This document shows positions 9,459 to 18,976 of a stretch of 63,148 nucleotides of DNA, piece after piece; position 1 is the first letter of the stretch; each line of letters starts with the position of its first letter. Both the position numbers and the translations under genes were made by a program. The stretch lies in NCBI GenBank assembly GCA_903858815.1, contig CAIOKE010000021.1, forward strand, positions 1-63,148, in the 5' to 3' direction. The stretch is from an uncultured Planctomycetaceae bacterium (lineage in GTDB: Bacteria; Planctomycetota; Planctomycetia; Planctomycetales; Planctomycetaceae). Under the pieces are notes generated by a model. The model saw only the letters and a list, made by a program, of their open reading frames with translations. It had not been told where the DNA came from and made no database searches.

Positions 9459-10136
9459 TGATGTGTCCTTCTGGCAATCCGTTGCGACTGGAGCGTTTTT
9501 CTTCAGTGATCCATGGGAGGCTATGGATGCGATTTCTGTGCCATTGGAGGGCAGGCTGAGGGTGATCAGGCCGACGGTGAGCGAGGGATGCCTTTGAATC
9601 GGGCTGGCGAGGGATTTCGGGCATCGCGGAGCTCTGGGGCGGTGGGTGTATCTGTTGCGCTCAGGATCAGTGCTGATTGTGCGAAACGCTGCAAAAACGC
9701 TGGTTTTTCCCGGGGTAATTCAAGCGAGTGGATTGAGTTGCAGTGAAGCGGATTTCGATCAAATCAGTGCATCCGTAATAACTGGAACAATCACTGAATT
9801 TCAGGGGTGTTTCTGACGGAAGGGGGGTGGGCTTATCAAGTCTGCAAAAGGAGTTGTTGCCGGGTGTGTTGTGTTTGCTGCCACAGGTCAACAGGTCGCT
9901 GTATCCGGATCACCATTCAGAGTCTCACAGTGGGCATTTTGACGACGGTGTCTGCGGGTGTGTGGCGAAGGAGCAACAGGTCCTGGGGCATGAATGCCAC
10001 CAATCAGATTGTTTGCGGTCTGATCAGCGGTGAGGCTGGGTGGAAATCTGATTGACACTGCTTCGAAACAAAGTGTCAGGGTTCATGAACGCTGGATCGT
10101 GATGACGTGTTGTCTTTTGTGGACAGTCACGGAGTG
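9459..10136. other. 678-bp region without a recognisable gene
   Basis: Between the secreted repeat protein and the stop of the 146-residue membrane gene. Short open frames on both strands (for example 9807-10055 plus, 9667-9891 minus) have no family-like composition or ribosome-binding site. It presumably contains the promoter of the secreted-protein gene, but no clear hexamers were identified. Confidence 0.5.
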
Positions 10137-10577
10137 TCAGGGCTGGTCAGTTGGGGTATCGCGGTGATCAAGCCGAGGTTGTTCGATTGGTTCCATTCGG
10201 ACGGTGGGTTGCTGACGCAGTGGTGCATTTGACGTGGTGGCATGAAACGAGACCTGCAGCAATCCTCCGTTCTGCTGTCCCCAGAACCAGGTGCGAGTTC
10301 CATCTGGGGCTGTTGCTGACCCCTGCATATCGCCGGTGTTGTGTTTTCCGTAGCGCCACCTGCGGAACCAATGACGGATCAGAAACAGGGCAACGGCCAT
10401 GCAGGCGATGGCGGCAAAGAAGAAGGCAAAGAAGAAGGCGACAGCCAGAATCCCGACAGCGATGACGGCGATGACGAGGCGGGTAAGGATGCCGGGTTTT
10501 GAGTGAGGGCTCGTGCTGCCGCCGGATTGGTAACTTCCGTTTGACCCGCGGATGACGATGATTTCGCGAGGATTCAT
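10137..10577 (-). CDS. Small membrane protein of unknown function
   Basis: 146 residues. A hydrophilic N-terminal 30 residues (MNPREIIVIRGSNGSY, then Ser/Gly-rich) is followed by one long or two short hydrophobic segments (LVIAVIAVGILAVAFFFAFF and IACMAVALFLI), a basic stop-transfer (RHWFRRWRYGKH) and a polar tail of about 60 residues. The start codon lies 1 bp beyond the stop of the upstream oxidoreductase gene, so it is almost certainly the last member of the transketolase-DUF420-oxidoreductase operon. I do not recognise the family. Confidence 0.65.
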   Translation of the reverse strand: MNPREIIVIRGSNGSYQSGGSTSPHSKPGILTRLVIAVIAVGILAVAFFFAFFFAAIACMAVALFLIRHWFRRWRYGKHNTGDMQGSATAPDGTRTWFWGQQNGGLLQVSFHATTSNAPLRQQPTVRMEPIEQPRLDHRDTPTDQP

Positions 10578-10578
10578 C

Positions 10579-11598
10579 TCAGGTGCCTTCGGGGAGTATC
10601 AGGATTTTTCCGTGTAGACTGCTCTCGTTACGAACGGTCTTCAGTTCCTGCAGAAGATGTGCCTGTGCGGTGTTTTCGATTGAGAATTCGGCGCTGACAG
10701 AGGGTTTGAAGCGACCGTCTGCCAGCATGATGTTGAGGTATTCGGCGGCCCGTTTTTGTTCTGTGGCTGAGGCGTTGAACATAGCAAACCCGATGGCTCG
10801 CAGATCACGGACGTAGAACGGTCCGAGAGGGAATTCCGGGCGTGAATCTCGTCCGGCCATGAAGATGAATCGTCCGCGCATGGCCATCAGGGGGATGCTG
10901 CGGTCCAGTGTGGGCATCCGCAGTGTTTCGAACCAGAGGTGAATGGGGCCGGTTTGAGCGGTGATTTCCGTAAATCGATGGTCGATGTTCTGTTCGCGAT
11001 AGAGGATGACGTGGTCTGCACCGGACTGTCGGCAGAGTTCTGCTTTTTCGGGGGAACCGGCGGTGGTGATCACGACAGCACCGGTGGCTTTTGCGAGCTG
11101 GACGACGGCCGACCCGACTCCGCCACTACCCCCATTGACAAACACTGTTTCGCCGGCCTGCAGTCCACCGTGCAGGAACAGTCCGAGGTGGGCTGTGATC
11201 CCGACGAGTGCTCCGGCAGCGGCTTCGCGGGCAGAAACGCCTGCTGGAATATGATACAGCCAGCGTTCATCGACGGCGCAGTATTCGGCGAAGGTGCCCT
11301 GTCTTCCAAAGAGTCCCTGATTGCTGCCCCAGACTCGATCACCGACTTTGAACACTGATTCAGGTCCGGTCGCGACGACAGTTCCGGCAAGGTCACAGCC
11401 GGGGATGTATGGAATGGGGAGTGGAAATCGGACGGAGCCAGCGCGGATGTAGGTGTCGATGGGGTTGAGCCCTGCGGCTTCGACTCGCACGAGAACTTCT
11501 GTGGGGCCGGGGACTGGAGTGGGCAGGAATCCTGAGCGGATGACTTCGGGAGGACCGGTTTCGGTGAAGAAGGCGGCTCGCATCCGTCCGTCGCTCAT
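10579..11598 (-). CDS. Zinc-type/quinone oxidoreductase-like dehydrogenase (MDR superfamily)
   Basis: 339 residues, normal for NADPH:quinone oxidoreductases. A GroES-like N-terminal domain (VRVEAAGLNPIDTYIRAG, PYIPGCDLAGTVVA) precedes a Rossmann domain with NGGSGGVGSAVVQLAKATGA. The structural-zinc cysteine cluster of alcohol dehydrogenases is absent, which fits the QOR/zeta-crystallin branch. These enzymes reduce quinones or enones with NADPH. The gene sits 12 bp downstream of the DUF420 gene and 1 bp upstream of the small membrane gene. The actual substrate is not predictable. Confidence 0.88.
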   Translation of the reverse strand: MSDGRMRAAFFTETGPPEVIRSGFLPTPVPGPTEVLVRVEAAGLNPIDTYIRAGSVRFPLPIPYIPGCDLAGTVVATGPESVFKVGDRVWGSNQGLFGRQGTFAEYCAVDERWLYHIPAGVSAREAAAGALVGITAHLGLFLHGGLQAGETVFVNGGSGGVGSAVVQLAKATGAVVITTAGSPEKAELCRQSGADHVILYREQNIDHRFTEITAQTGPIHLWFETLRMPTLDRSIPLMAMRGRFIFMAGRDSRPEFPLGPFYVRDLRAIGFAMFNASATEQKRAAEYLNIMLADGRFKPSVSAEFSIENTAQAHLLQELKTVRNESSLHGKILILPEGT

Positions 11599-11610
11599 GA
11601 TTGCTGTTTC

Positions 11611-12108
11611 CTATTGCACAAAGGCTACGTAGTAGAACGCGAGCCCGGTGATGGAGGTGAGTGTGATATCGAGTGTGGAGGCCCAGCCCAGCAGGCTGTG
11701 CAGTCGGCTGTGCGGGCCTGGAACCGGGTTGGCCCCGAACCGTTTCAGGGCCAGCACAATGGTGGTGGCCCAGAGAAACGGCGTGGTGACGGCAAATACG
11801 AGATGAACCAGCAACCACGGCCGCACGCTGTTGAGTTTGGCTGTGAGTGCAGCGTCTTCAAGTCCCTGGCGGGCGACGATGTTTTCCCAGCCACCGTGCA
11901 CCATCTGAACATCCACTTCGAAGGCGGAGACGGCGGCGAGGAGGATGATGCCGAGGGTGATCTGGAGTCGTTTATGGCTGCGATACTGGCGTCGTGCTTT
12001 GACCAGCCAGAGGCTGTACAGCAGCAGTGGCACCACCAGCGCCAGTGCACAGACAACGAAGTCCAGCATAAACGTGGTGGGATACCCCAGAAAACCGGTC
12101 CGGAACAT
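11611..12108 (-). CDS. DUF420 family membrane protein
   Basis: 165 residues with four hydrophobic segments (FVVCALALVVPLLLYSLWL, LQITLGIILLAAVSAF, LLVHLVFAVTTPFLWATTIVL, LDITLTSITGLAFYYVAF). Conserved polar residues within or near the helices (His in YRSHKRLQ, VHGGW, HLVFA, HSLLGW) match the DUF420/YozB pattern, a family often near haem-copper oxidase assembly genes elsewhere. No cytochrome oxidase genes are visible here. It lies 14 bp after the transketolase stop, so it is probably co-transcribed. The biochemical role is unknown. Confidence 0.8.
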   Translation of the reverse strand: MFRTGFLGYPTTFMLDFVVCALALVVPLLLYSLWLVKARRQYRSHKRLQITLGIILLAAVSAFEVDVQMVHGGWENIVARQGLEDAALTAKLNSVRPWLLVHLVFAVTTPFLWATTIVLALKRFGANPVPGPHSRLHSLLGWASTLDITLTSITGLAFYYVAFVQ

Positions 12109-12122
12109 GGATTTTCACTTTT

Positions 12123-14054
12123 CTACCGGAGCAGTGCTCGGACAGCATCCTGGATCCCATCCGTGTCGATGCCCTGGTGTCCCATCTGCTGCCAGAGTCC
12201 ACCTGAACCTTCGCGGTGGGTACCGATGTTATTGTAACGACCGCGGAAGCCGCGCTTCAGCAGTTCAGTACCAAACCGCGAACCGAGCCCGGTATTCACA
12301 TTGAGTGATTCGGCCACGAGCACGGCGGGTGCGGCAGCCAGTCTGGCCATCATGGCTTCGTCCCAGACATTGAGCGTGGCTTTGTTGATCAGTCCGACGC
12401 TGTAGCCGGCTTCCTGCAGGCAGATGACAGCGTCGAGGGCGCGGTAGACAGTTTCGCCAAAGGAAACGATCCACGCCTGAGTACCTTCGCGAATGACGTC
12501 ATCCCGTCCGGCATCGAACTGGTAGTTTTCGTCATAGACGCGTTTACCGTCGGCTGTCAGGAGGTCGGGGACACCGGAGCGAGTGGAGAAGATGAATCGC
12601 AGTCCGGGTTCACCGTAGATTTTCTGCAGGCAGGCGCGGAACTGGTGCTGATCGGCCGGGAAGTACAGCCGGGTCAGGTCTCGACCTTCGTCCGGCAGTC
12701 CGTTTGCGGCGAACAGGTTGTTCAGTCCGAAGTGGCAGGTGTTATCTGCCATGTCATCGCAGCCGGCGTGTGAGAAGTGTGCCAGCACGTTGGACTGGTT
12801 CAGTCGGGCCATGGTGATTTCGGAGACCACCATTTCCAGAAATGCGGAAAAGGTGGCGAAGATCCCCTGGCGACCGGCTTCATAGCCGAAACCAGCTGCG
12901 GCGGAATAGTTACCGCGTTCCATAATACCGCCACGAACAAACACTTCCGGGTGTTTTGTGCGGACGTGGTTCAGGCCGCAGGAGCCTTCGAGGTCACTGT
13001 CGAAGACGCGGACGCTGGAGAGTCTTTCTGCGGGCGGGATGGCATCGAGGATTTCATTGAGGATGCGGCCGAAGAGGTCCCGGTTGCGTCCGACACTTTT
13101 GGTGTCCGAACCGCGGTAGGTTGGGCCGGACGGGCCTTTTTTGACGGAGTTGAGGTAATCGACGGCGGCCATGCGACCGCGTTCTGTCAGGTAATCGCGG
13201 GCGACAGACACTTTGATGACGTCGTGACCGTGGGCGCTGCCTTCGAGGCCACGGATCCCGATACACATGCGGCGGCGGTTGATCAGAGCCACAGGGCCGG
13301 GTGCGGTCACTGCAGCGCACATGCGGGCGTACAGCGAATCGAGGTCTTCACCATCCCCGATATTTACGGACAGTCCGTGGCCTTCCAGTGTGCGGGCCAC
13401 GCAGTATCCGGGCAGATAGTCGGAGGGGTGTCCGGCGATGGTCACATCATTGTCGTCGATCAGCAGTTTGACGTTAAGCTTCTGAGCCACGGCAAGGCGG
13501 GCTGCTTCGGCATCGTTGCCTTCCATCTGGGAACCGTCGGATCCCAGCATGAAGACAACCTGATCCGGGTTGGCGATGGCAACGCCATTGACAAACGGCC
13601 ACATGTGTCCGAGTCGTCCGGAGCTGAATTTCACGCCGGGTGTGAATCCGCGTTCCGGGTGTCCGGGCAGGTGTGAGAGGTATTCGCGGTAGTGGTACAG
13701 TTTCTCGATGGGCAGTTCGCCTTCGAGGACAGCCATGAGGTATTGAGTGGCGACGCGGTGTCCGGCTTCGTCGAAGAACACGGGCAGGACTTTGGGTGTT
13801 CCGCCGGCCGCAGCATGTTTCATAAAGGCATGCATGATGCAGACTTCGGGGACGGTGTCATACGGACCACCGGTGTGTCCACCCAATCCTTTGGCATCCG
13901 CGATGGCTGTGAAGAAGATGATGGCATCGCGGCAGAGCTGGATGTTGGCTGCGAGGATTTCCCGGTGTTCTGCTGTCAGCTTCGGATTGGTGGGGTCCAG
14001 AGCAATGGGCCGGTACTGGTGAAGCGGAATCGGAAATTCGTGATCGCCGGACAT
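12123..14054 (-). CDS. Transketolase
   Basis: Thiamine-diphosphate enzyme moving two-carbon units in the non-oxidative pentose phosphate pathway. About 643 residues from ATG 14054; the open frame runs 133 codons further upstream, but that extension is low-complexity and lacks the conserved start. Visible elements are AKGLGGHTGGPYDTV near the N terminus, the ThDP motif opening GSDGSQMEGNDAEAA and closing IDDND, a pyrimidine-binding domain with GIMERGNYSAAAGFGYEAG, and a C-terminal domain ending near residue 640. It departs from the E. coli TktA pattern and looks like the divergent transketolase form found in planctomycetes and relatives, so sugar specificity is inferred. It is first in the minus-strand operon with DUF420 and the oxidoreductase. 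Confidence 0.85.
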   Translation of the reverse strand: MSGDHEFPIPLHQYRPIALDPTNPKLTAEHREILAANIQLCRDAIIFFTAIADAKGLGGHTGGPYDTVPEVCIMHAFMKHAAAGGTPKVLPVFFDEAGHRVATQYLMAVLEGELPIEKLYHYREYLSHLPGHPERGFTPGVKFSSGRLGHMWPFVNGVAIANPDQVVFMLGSDGSQMEGNDAEAARLAVAQKLNVKLLIDDNDVTIAGHPSDYLPGYCVARTLEGHGLSVNIGDGEDLDSLYARMCAAVTAPGPVALINRRRMCIGIRGLEGSAHGHDVIKVSVARDYLTERGRMAAVDYLNSVKKGPSGPTYRGSDTKSVGRNRDLFGRILNEILDAIPPAERLSSVRVFDSDLEGSCGLNHVRTKHPEVFVRGGIMERGNYSAAAGFGYEAGRQGIFATFSAFLEMVVSEITMARLNQSNVLAHFSHAGCDDMADNTCHFGLNNLFAANGLPDEGRDLTRLYFPADQHQFRACLQKIYGEPGLRFIFSTRSGVPDLLTADGKRVYDENYQFDAGRDDVIREGTQAWIVSFGETVYRALDAVICLQEAGYSVGLINKATLNVWDEAMMARLAAAPAVLVAESLNVNTGLGSRFGTELLKRGFRGRYNNIGTHREGSGGLWQQMGHQGIDTDGIQDAVRALLR

Positions 14055-14542
14055 CTTGGTCTCCGATGGCCATCCGCGGTGCCTGTCCGCGGGAGGGGCC
14101 GGTAGTGCGGGATGAACCGCTGAACTGATGTACTGAACAGGAATCTGTTTCGGACTGGCACTTTGGGAGTTGCGCAGCGCGGAAGCAGTCTGCCGGCTGC
14201 AGCCTTCAGCAGCCACCCTGGCAGAGCGTCCGGATCGGAATTGAAGGGGATCCGGGCGGATTTCCTGCCGCAGTATGAAGTCCGGAGTGGCAATTGCAAA
14301 TCCGTTCGGGTGGCAGTGTGGCGGGGGCGCTGAATTCCCAAAGGTCTGAATGCAGAATCGGCAGGGTCGACAGGGGGGGGAGGGCGGGTTTGGGGGGTGG
14401 CCGGCTGGCGGTGGTTGATTGGTCTGGCTGTTTTTCTGCCGGCGTGCATGCATTTTTGTCCGGGTCCTGTTCTAATGCACCGCCTGTGATGTCTGAACGT
14501 CTGCGTTCAGTTCAATGCCACGAGTTTCAGGAGTTCCCACCG
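14055..14542. other. Divergent intergenic region, transketolase / esterase
   Basis: 488 bp between divergent starts. It contains a G-rich tract near 14373-14400 (runs of seven and three to four G). Both flanking frames extend into it, but without conserved sequence. Promoters for both operons should lie here; none could be placed with confidence. Confidence 0.5.
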
Positions 14543-16045
14543 ATGTTGTTTCGAGTTTTGACTGTGATTGCCGTCGCCGTGGCGGCTACCGTCTCCGAGG
14601 CGGCCCTGCGTCTGCCCAACATTTTCAGTGATCACATGGTTGTGCAGCAGATGATGCCCATTCGGGTGTGGGGCTGGACGACGGCTGGTCAGGAAGTGAC
14701 TGTTGAGATGGGTGGAAAGTCGGTTTCCGGCAAGGCCGGGGCGGATGGTCGTTTTGATGTGTCCCTGCCGGAGCTGCCGGCTGGAGGTCCGCATGTTCTG
14801 ACGGTGCGTGCTGATGAAACTCGAACGATCAACGATGTGCTGGTTGGTGAGGTGTGGATCTGTTCGGGTCAGTCGAATATGCAGTGGTCGGTGAATGCGT
14901 CGAATGATCCGGATCTGGAGAAGCTGGCTGCGAAGTTCCCGAACATTCGCATGATCAATTTTCCTCAGGTGGGGACTCAGGACCCGATTCTGTCGCATGA
15001 CGATCGTCGCTGGATGGTCTGTAACCCTGAGAATCTGGGTGGATTTTCGGCAGTCGGCTACTTCTTTGCTCGTCAGTTGCATCTGACGATTGATGTTCCG
15101 ATCGGGATGATCAATAACGCGTGGGGCGGTTCTGCGTGTGAGGCGTGGGTGAATCGTGATGTCTTGAAGGCGAATGAGAAATTCGCTCCGCTGCTGGCGC
15201 GCTGGGAGGCTCAGGAGAAGCAGTTTGCCGAGCTGTCCGGCAACAGCAGTCTGAGCGATGACCAGAAGAAGGCGTTGGAGGGTTTGAAGCGTCAGATGAC
15301 CGGGAATTCTCGTCCGGCGAACATCTACAACGGCGTTCTGAAGTCTCATCTGGGTTACACGATTCGTGGTGCGATCTGGTATCAGGGTGAAAGCAACGCG
15401 GGTCGTGCGTATCAGTACCGTGATTTGTTCCCGACGATGATTGAGAACTGGCGTCAGGAGTGGGGTCAGGGTGATTTTCCGTTTTACTGGGTGCAGCTGG
15501 CGGATTTCAAGGCACAGCAGGCGGAGCCAGCGGAGAGTGACTGGGCGGAGCTGCGAGAAGCGCAGACGATGACGATGTCGCGTCTGAAGAACACGGGCGA
15601 GGCGGTGATCATTGACATTGGCGAGGGCAAGGACATTCATCCGAAGAACAAGGTGGATGTTGGTCGTCGTCTGGCGCGTTGGGCGCTGGCCAATGAGTAT
15701 GGTGTGCAGGTGCCTTTCCACAGTCCTCAGTATAAGAGTATGGAGCGAGTGGACGGGAAGATTGTGCTGACGTTTGAGCATGTAGCTGGTGGCTGGCGTC
15801 CGTTTGATGTGGCTCAGCCGGTGGGCTTTGCGATTGCCGGTGAGGACCACAAGTTTGTGTGGGCGGACGCGAAGGTGCTGCAGGACGGTCGGATTGAGGT
15901 TTCCAGTGGTCAGGTGGCAGCTCCGGTGGCTGTGCGATATGCGTGGGCCGACAATCCGGTGTGCAACATGTTCAGTGGTGCTGGTCTGCCGCTGACTCCG
16001 TTCCGTACGGACGACTGGCCGGGTGTGACGATCAACAACAACTGA
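14543..16045 (+). CDS. Sialate O-acetylesterase-like secreted esterase
   Basis: SGNH-fold carbohydrate esterase of the sialate O-acetylesterase family, about 500 residues. ATG 14543 is chosen because it begins a clear Sec signal peptide (MLFRVLTVIAVAVAATVSEA) and has AGGAG at 14529-14533 with 9-bp spacing; the longer frame from 14294 has neither. The catalytic Ser111 sits in CSGQSNMQW; a second block, AIWYQGESNAG, and HPKNKVDVGRRLA complete the family pattern. An N-terminal beta domain with IRVWGWTTAGQEV resembles the accessory domain of such esterases. It probably deacetylates sialic acids or other acetylated glycans outside the cytoplasm. proC follows 72 bp later on the same strand. Confidence 0.9.
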   Translation: MLFRVLTVIAVAVAATVSEAALRLPNIFSDHMVVQQMMPIRVWGWTTAGQEVTVEMGGKSVSGKAGADGRFDVSLPELPAGGPHVLTVRADETRTINDVLVGEVWICSGQSNMQWSVNASNDPDLEKLAAKFPNIRMINFPQVGTQDPILSHDDRRWMVCNPENLGGFSAVGYFFARQLHLTIDVPIGMINNAWGGSACEAWVNRDVLKANEKFAPLLARWEAQEKQFAELSGNSSLSDDQKKALEGLKRQMTGNSRPANIYNGVLKSHLGYTIRGAIWYQGESNAGRAYQYRDLFPTMIENWRQEWGQGDFPFYWVQLADFKAQQAEPAESDWAELREAQTMTMSRLKNTGEAVIIDIGEGKDIHPKNKVDVGRRLARWALANEYGVQVPFHSPQYKSMERVDGKIVLTFEHVAGGWRPFDVAQPVGFAIAGEDHKFVWADAKVLQDGRIEVSSGQVAAPVAVRYAWADNPVCNMFSGAGLPLTPFRTDDWPGVTINNN

Positions 16046-16117
16046 CAGTCTGTGATGCAGTACTCCGGCAGGTGCCGAGTGCATCTGCCGGGGTGCGAAT
16101 TTCCGTGGAAGCAGGGT

Positions 16118-16936
16118 ATGGATCCGTCGAATCAACGAGCGGCATTTATTGGAACGGGCCAGATGGCAACGGCTCTGGCATCGGGTTTTGCTCGCAGCGT
16201 ACTGCGTCCGGGGCAGATCTGCGGCTGTGATCCGTCAGAGCCTGCGCGGCGGCAGTTTCAGCAGACGGTTGGTCCGGAGTGTGTGGTGACGGAGCATGCT
16301 GCGGATGCTGTGTCTGGCGCGACGGTGGTGATTCTGGCGGTGAAGCCGCAGGTGATGCCTGAGGTACTGGGGGTGATCTCGCCGTTATTGACGAAATCGC
16401 CGCTGGTGATTTCGGTAGCAGCCGGGATGACTTTGGCGCGGATGTCGGCGGCCCTGCCACCGGGGACTCGCCTGATTCGTGTGATGCCGAATACTCCGGC
16501 GTTGATCGGTCGCGGAGCGAGTGCGGCGGCTGCGGCCGACACGTGTACTCCTGAGGACGTGCAGTTGGCGCAGACGCTGCTGTCGACAGTAGGAATGATT
16601 CAGTGGGTGGGAGAGCATCTGCTGGATGCGGTCACGGGATTATCGGGCAGTGGACCGGCTTATGCGTTTCAGATCATTGAAGCATTGAGTGACGGTGGTG
16701 TGAAGATGGGGCTGCCTCGAGTGGTGGCTACTCGGCTGGCAGCCCAGACTCTGCTGGGAGCAGCGGAGATGGTGTTGACGCAGGGGCAGCATCCGGCGGC
16801 GCTGAAGGATGCGGTGGCCAGTCCAGGCGGGACGACGATTGCCGGGCTGCATGCGCTGGAGCAGGGTGGTCTGCGAGCGGCATTGATGAACGCTGTGGAA
16901 GCTGCTGCACTGCGTTCAAAACAGCTGGGACAATAA
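16118..16936 (+). CDS. proC: Pyrroline-5-carboxylate reductase
   Basis: Final step of proline synthesis, NAD(P)H-dependent reduction of pyrroline-5-carboxylate. 272 residues from ATG 16118, the usual length; an upstream in-frame ATG at 16052 would add 22 unlike residues. The Rossmann motif AAFIGTGQMATALASG, VKPQVMPEVL, RVMPNTPALIGRGASA, and the ProC signature GLSGSGPAYAFQIIEALSDG followed by SPGGTTIAGLHALE are all present. It sits between unrelated secreted-protein genes, so it is likely a housekeeping enzyme carried in this run. Confidence 0.95.
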   Translation: MDPSNQRAAFIGTGQMATALASGFARSVLRPGQICGCDPSEPARRQFQQTVGPECVVTEHAADAVSGATVVILAVKPQVMPEVLGVISPLLTKSPLVISVAAGMTLARMSAALPPGTRLIRVMPNTPALIGRGASAAAAADTCTPEDVQLAQTLLSTVGMIQWVGEHLLDAVTGLSGSGPAYAFQIIEALSDGGVKMGLPRVVATRLAAQTLLGAAEMVLTQGQHPAALKDAVASPGGTTIAGLHALEQGGLRAALMNAVEAAALRSKQLGQ

Positions 16937-16986
16937 GGCTGAATTCATCAATTTTTGAAGATTCCTGAAGCTAAAGGAACTGTTGT

Positions 16987-18051
16987 ATGCTGTGCGGACT
17001 GCCTCGACGTGTGCTGTTGGCTGCTCTGATTCTGGTGTCATCCGGAGTGTCTGCTGGAGCGGCCGATCGTCTGGTGCTGGAGCCCAAAGGTGAGGCGCGT
17101 GGCCACATCGTACTGGTCTCGGGTGACGAAGAATATCGCTCGGAAGAGGTCATGCCGATGCTGGCCAAGATTCTGAGTCAGAAGCATGGTTTTCGCTGTA
17201 CGGTGCTGTTTGCGTTCGGTCCGAACGGTGCGGAGTATATTGATTCGAACAATCAGGAGGGGATTCGCGGCTTTGATTCACTGAAGACTGCGGATCTGAT
17301 GATTATCGCAACGCGTTTTCGTCATCCGAGTGCCGAGCAGGCTGCTGAGATCGCTGCCTTTCTGAAGGCTGGGCGACCGATTATTGGTTTGCGAACGGCG
17401 ACGCACGCATTCCGGGGTGGTGAGAAGTTCAGTGATGATCTGACGTTTGACCAGTTTGGCCGTCAGATTCTTGGAGAGCAGTGGGTATCGCACCATGGGC
17501 ATCACAAGGTTGAGGGAGCGCGAAGTGTTGTTGAGGCTGGTGCTGAGCAGCATCCGGTGCTGACTGGAGTGGGCGAAATTTTTGCTCCGAGTGATGTGTA
17601 CGGCGTGGTGCATCTGACGGACAAGGATCAGATTCTGCTGCGTGGGGCGATTACTGAGACGCTGGATCCGCAGTCAAAGACGCTGGCTGATGACAAGCGG
17701 AACATGCCGATGCAGCCGCTGGCATGGCTGCATTCGTATCAGTTGCAGGGTGGTGCGGCTGGCCGTTCGTTTTGTACGACAGCGGGTGCGGCGGTGGATT
17801 TTGTGGACGAGGATCTGCGTCGGCTGATTGTGAATGCGGCGGTGTACCTGACAGGTGGCAAGGTTCCTGAGAAGGCGGATGTGGCGTATGTGGATCCGTT
17901 TTATCCGACGTTTTACGGGTTCATTAATGATGGCAATTATTATCGTGAGCTGAATCTGAAGCCGGAAGATTTCGCACTGGGCAAAAGTCCGTACCGTGAT
18001 GATCCTGCGGGCAGTCCGAAGTGGCCATTCCGACCTGTACCGCAGAAGTGA
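16987..18051 (+). CDS. ThuA-domain secreted protein
   Basis: 354 residues with a Sec signal peptide (RRVLLAALILVSSGVSAGA) and a glutamine-amidotransferase-like ThuA fold. Visible signs are IVLVSGDEEYRSEEVMPML, LMIIATRFRHPSAEQAAEI and the central LRTATHAF, then QILGEQWVSHHGHH. ThuA was named for trehalose utilisation in rhizobia; in planctomycetes such proteins are numerous, usually exported, and of unproven function. It is 50 bp after proC and convergent with the SDR gene (19 bp between stops). Confidence 0.85.
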   Translation: MLCGLPRRVLLAALILVSSGVSAGAADRLVLEPKGEARGHIVLVSGDEEYRSEEVMPMLAKILSQKHGFRCTVLFAFGPNGAEYIDSNNQEGIRGFDSLKTADLMIIATRFRHPSAEQAAEIAAFLKAGRPIIGLRTATHAFRGGEKFSDDLTFDQFGRQILGEQWVSHHGHHKVEGARSVVEAGAEQHPVLTGVGEIFAPSDVYGVVHLTDKDQILLRGAITETLDPQSKTLADDKRNMPMQPLAWLHSYQLQGGAAGRSFCTTAGAAVDFVDEDLRRLIVNAAVYLTGGKVPEKADVAYVDPFYPTFYGFINDGNYYRELNLKPEDFALGKSPYRDDPAGSPKWPFRPVPQK

Positions 18052-18070
18052 TGAAGCGGGGTTGGGGTGG

Positions 18071-18976
18071 TCAGTGAGATTCTGAATCTGCCGCGAGGGC
18101 CTGTTGCAGGCCAGCGCGGCAGTTTTCGTAGTGGAACATGAGATCGAGCAGTGGTCGTACCACACTGGTGACTCGCCGGTTCCCACTGGGTCCGCGACCG
18201 GTGTTTTCTGTGGCTGGCTGAAACACGGGTGCTGGAGTGCCGGCAAGCTGGGCCAGTGTCTGGTAGTAGGTGCGACGAGTAGCGGTTTCGCTGGCGGCGA
18301 GGTTCATGAGTGTTGGCGGGCTGGGGCAGCTGGCGGTGTAGAGGAGCGTGCTGACGATATCATCGACGTGAATCAGGTTGAGCCAGTCGTCGGGGTCAGC
18401 TGGGATGGGGCGTTGTTCATGCAGGTCCTGCAGTCGGCGGAGCAGTCTGCCGGGGCCGTAGATGCCGGCGAGGCGGAGGATGATGGGTGTGTGTCCGGAC
18501 TGCAGGCAGTATTGATTGAGCAGTTGTTCGGCTTCCAGGCACACGAGGCCGCCTTCCTGAACGGGTTGTGGTGTTGTGGATTCATCGACGGAGCTGCCTG
18601 CGGCATCACCATAGACGCTGGTTGTGGAGGTCAGGATCAGGCGCCGTGGGTGTGGGGAGTCTGGCAGTTTGTGGAGCAGTTTTGTGAGTCCGTCGATCCA
18701 CAGTTGTCGGCGTGAGCTGCTGGAGTTGCGATCATAGCCGGCGGACCAGACGACGATCTGGGCATCGGGCAGTGTGGGCAGTGTGGAATTGTCGGCGAGG
18801 TCAGCGACGAGTGTCTGCAGTCCGTGCTGCTGCAGTGAGTGTGCGCGGGTGGTGGACCGGGTGATGGCGGTGACGGTCAGTCCGCGTCTGAGCCACGCGC
18901 GGGCGGCGCGGAGTCCGGTATAGCCGCATCCGGCGATGAGGATCCGGGGGTGTTGCTGGTGCGGAGTGTGCGACAT
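18071..18976 (-). CDS. NAD-dependent epimerase/dehydratase-type SDR (YeeZ-like)
   Basis: 301 residues from ATG 18976. Extended short-chain-dehydrogenase fold: RILIAGCGYTGLRAARAWLRRG is an N-terminal dinucleotide motif of GxGYxG form, followed by a strand-loop ITRSTTRA that favours NADP. STTSVYGDAAGSSVDE carries the catalytic-region Ser/Tyr, though the classical YxxxK is not clean (LEAEQLLNQY lies where it would be). The C-terminal part has NLIHVDDIVSTLL. This matches the YeeZ-like group, whose substrate is unknown. Start reassigned from 19147, which lacks conserved sequence. Confidence 0.8.
   Translation of the reverse strand: MSHTPHQQHPRILIAGCGYTGLRAARAWLRRGLTVTAITRSTTRAHSLQQHGLQTLVADLADNSTLPTLPDAQIVVWSAGYDRNSSSSRRQLWIDGLTKLLHKLPDSPHPRRLILTSTTSVYGDAAGSSVDESTTPQPVQEGGLVCLEAEQLLNQYCLQSGHTPIILRLAGIYGPGRLLRRLQDLHEQRPIPADPDDWLNLIHVDDIVSTLLYTASCPSPPTLMNLAASETATRRTYYQTLAQLAGTPAPVFQPATENTGRGPSGNRRVTSVVRPLLDLMFHYENCRAGLQQALAADSESH

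Noticed and set aside
12123-14453. Transketolase starting at 14453 (776 residues)
   Set aside because: The first 133 codons are Pro/Arg/His-rich and unlike any transketolase N terminus; MSGDHEF at 14054 fits better.
14507-16135. 542-codon minus-strand open frame opposite the esterase and start of proC
   Set aside because: Its Arg/His/Thr/Leu-rich translation is typical of antisense shadows, and the plus strand has clear SGNH motifs.
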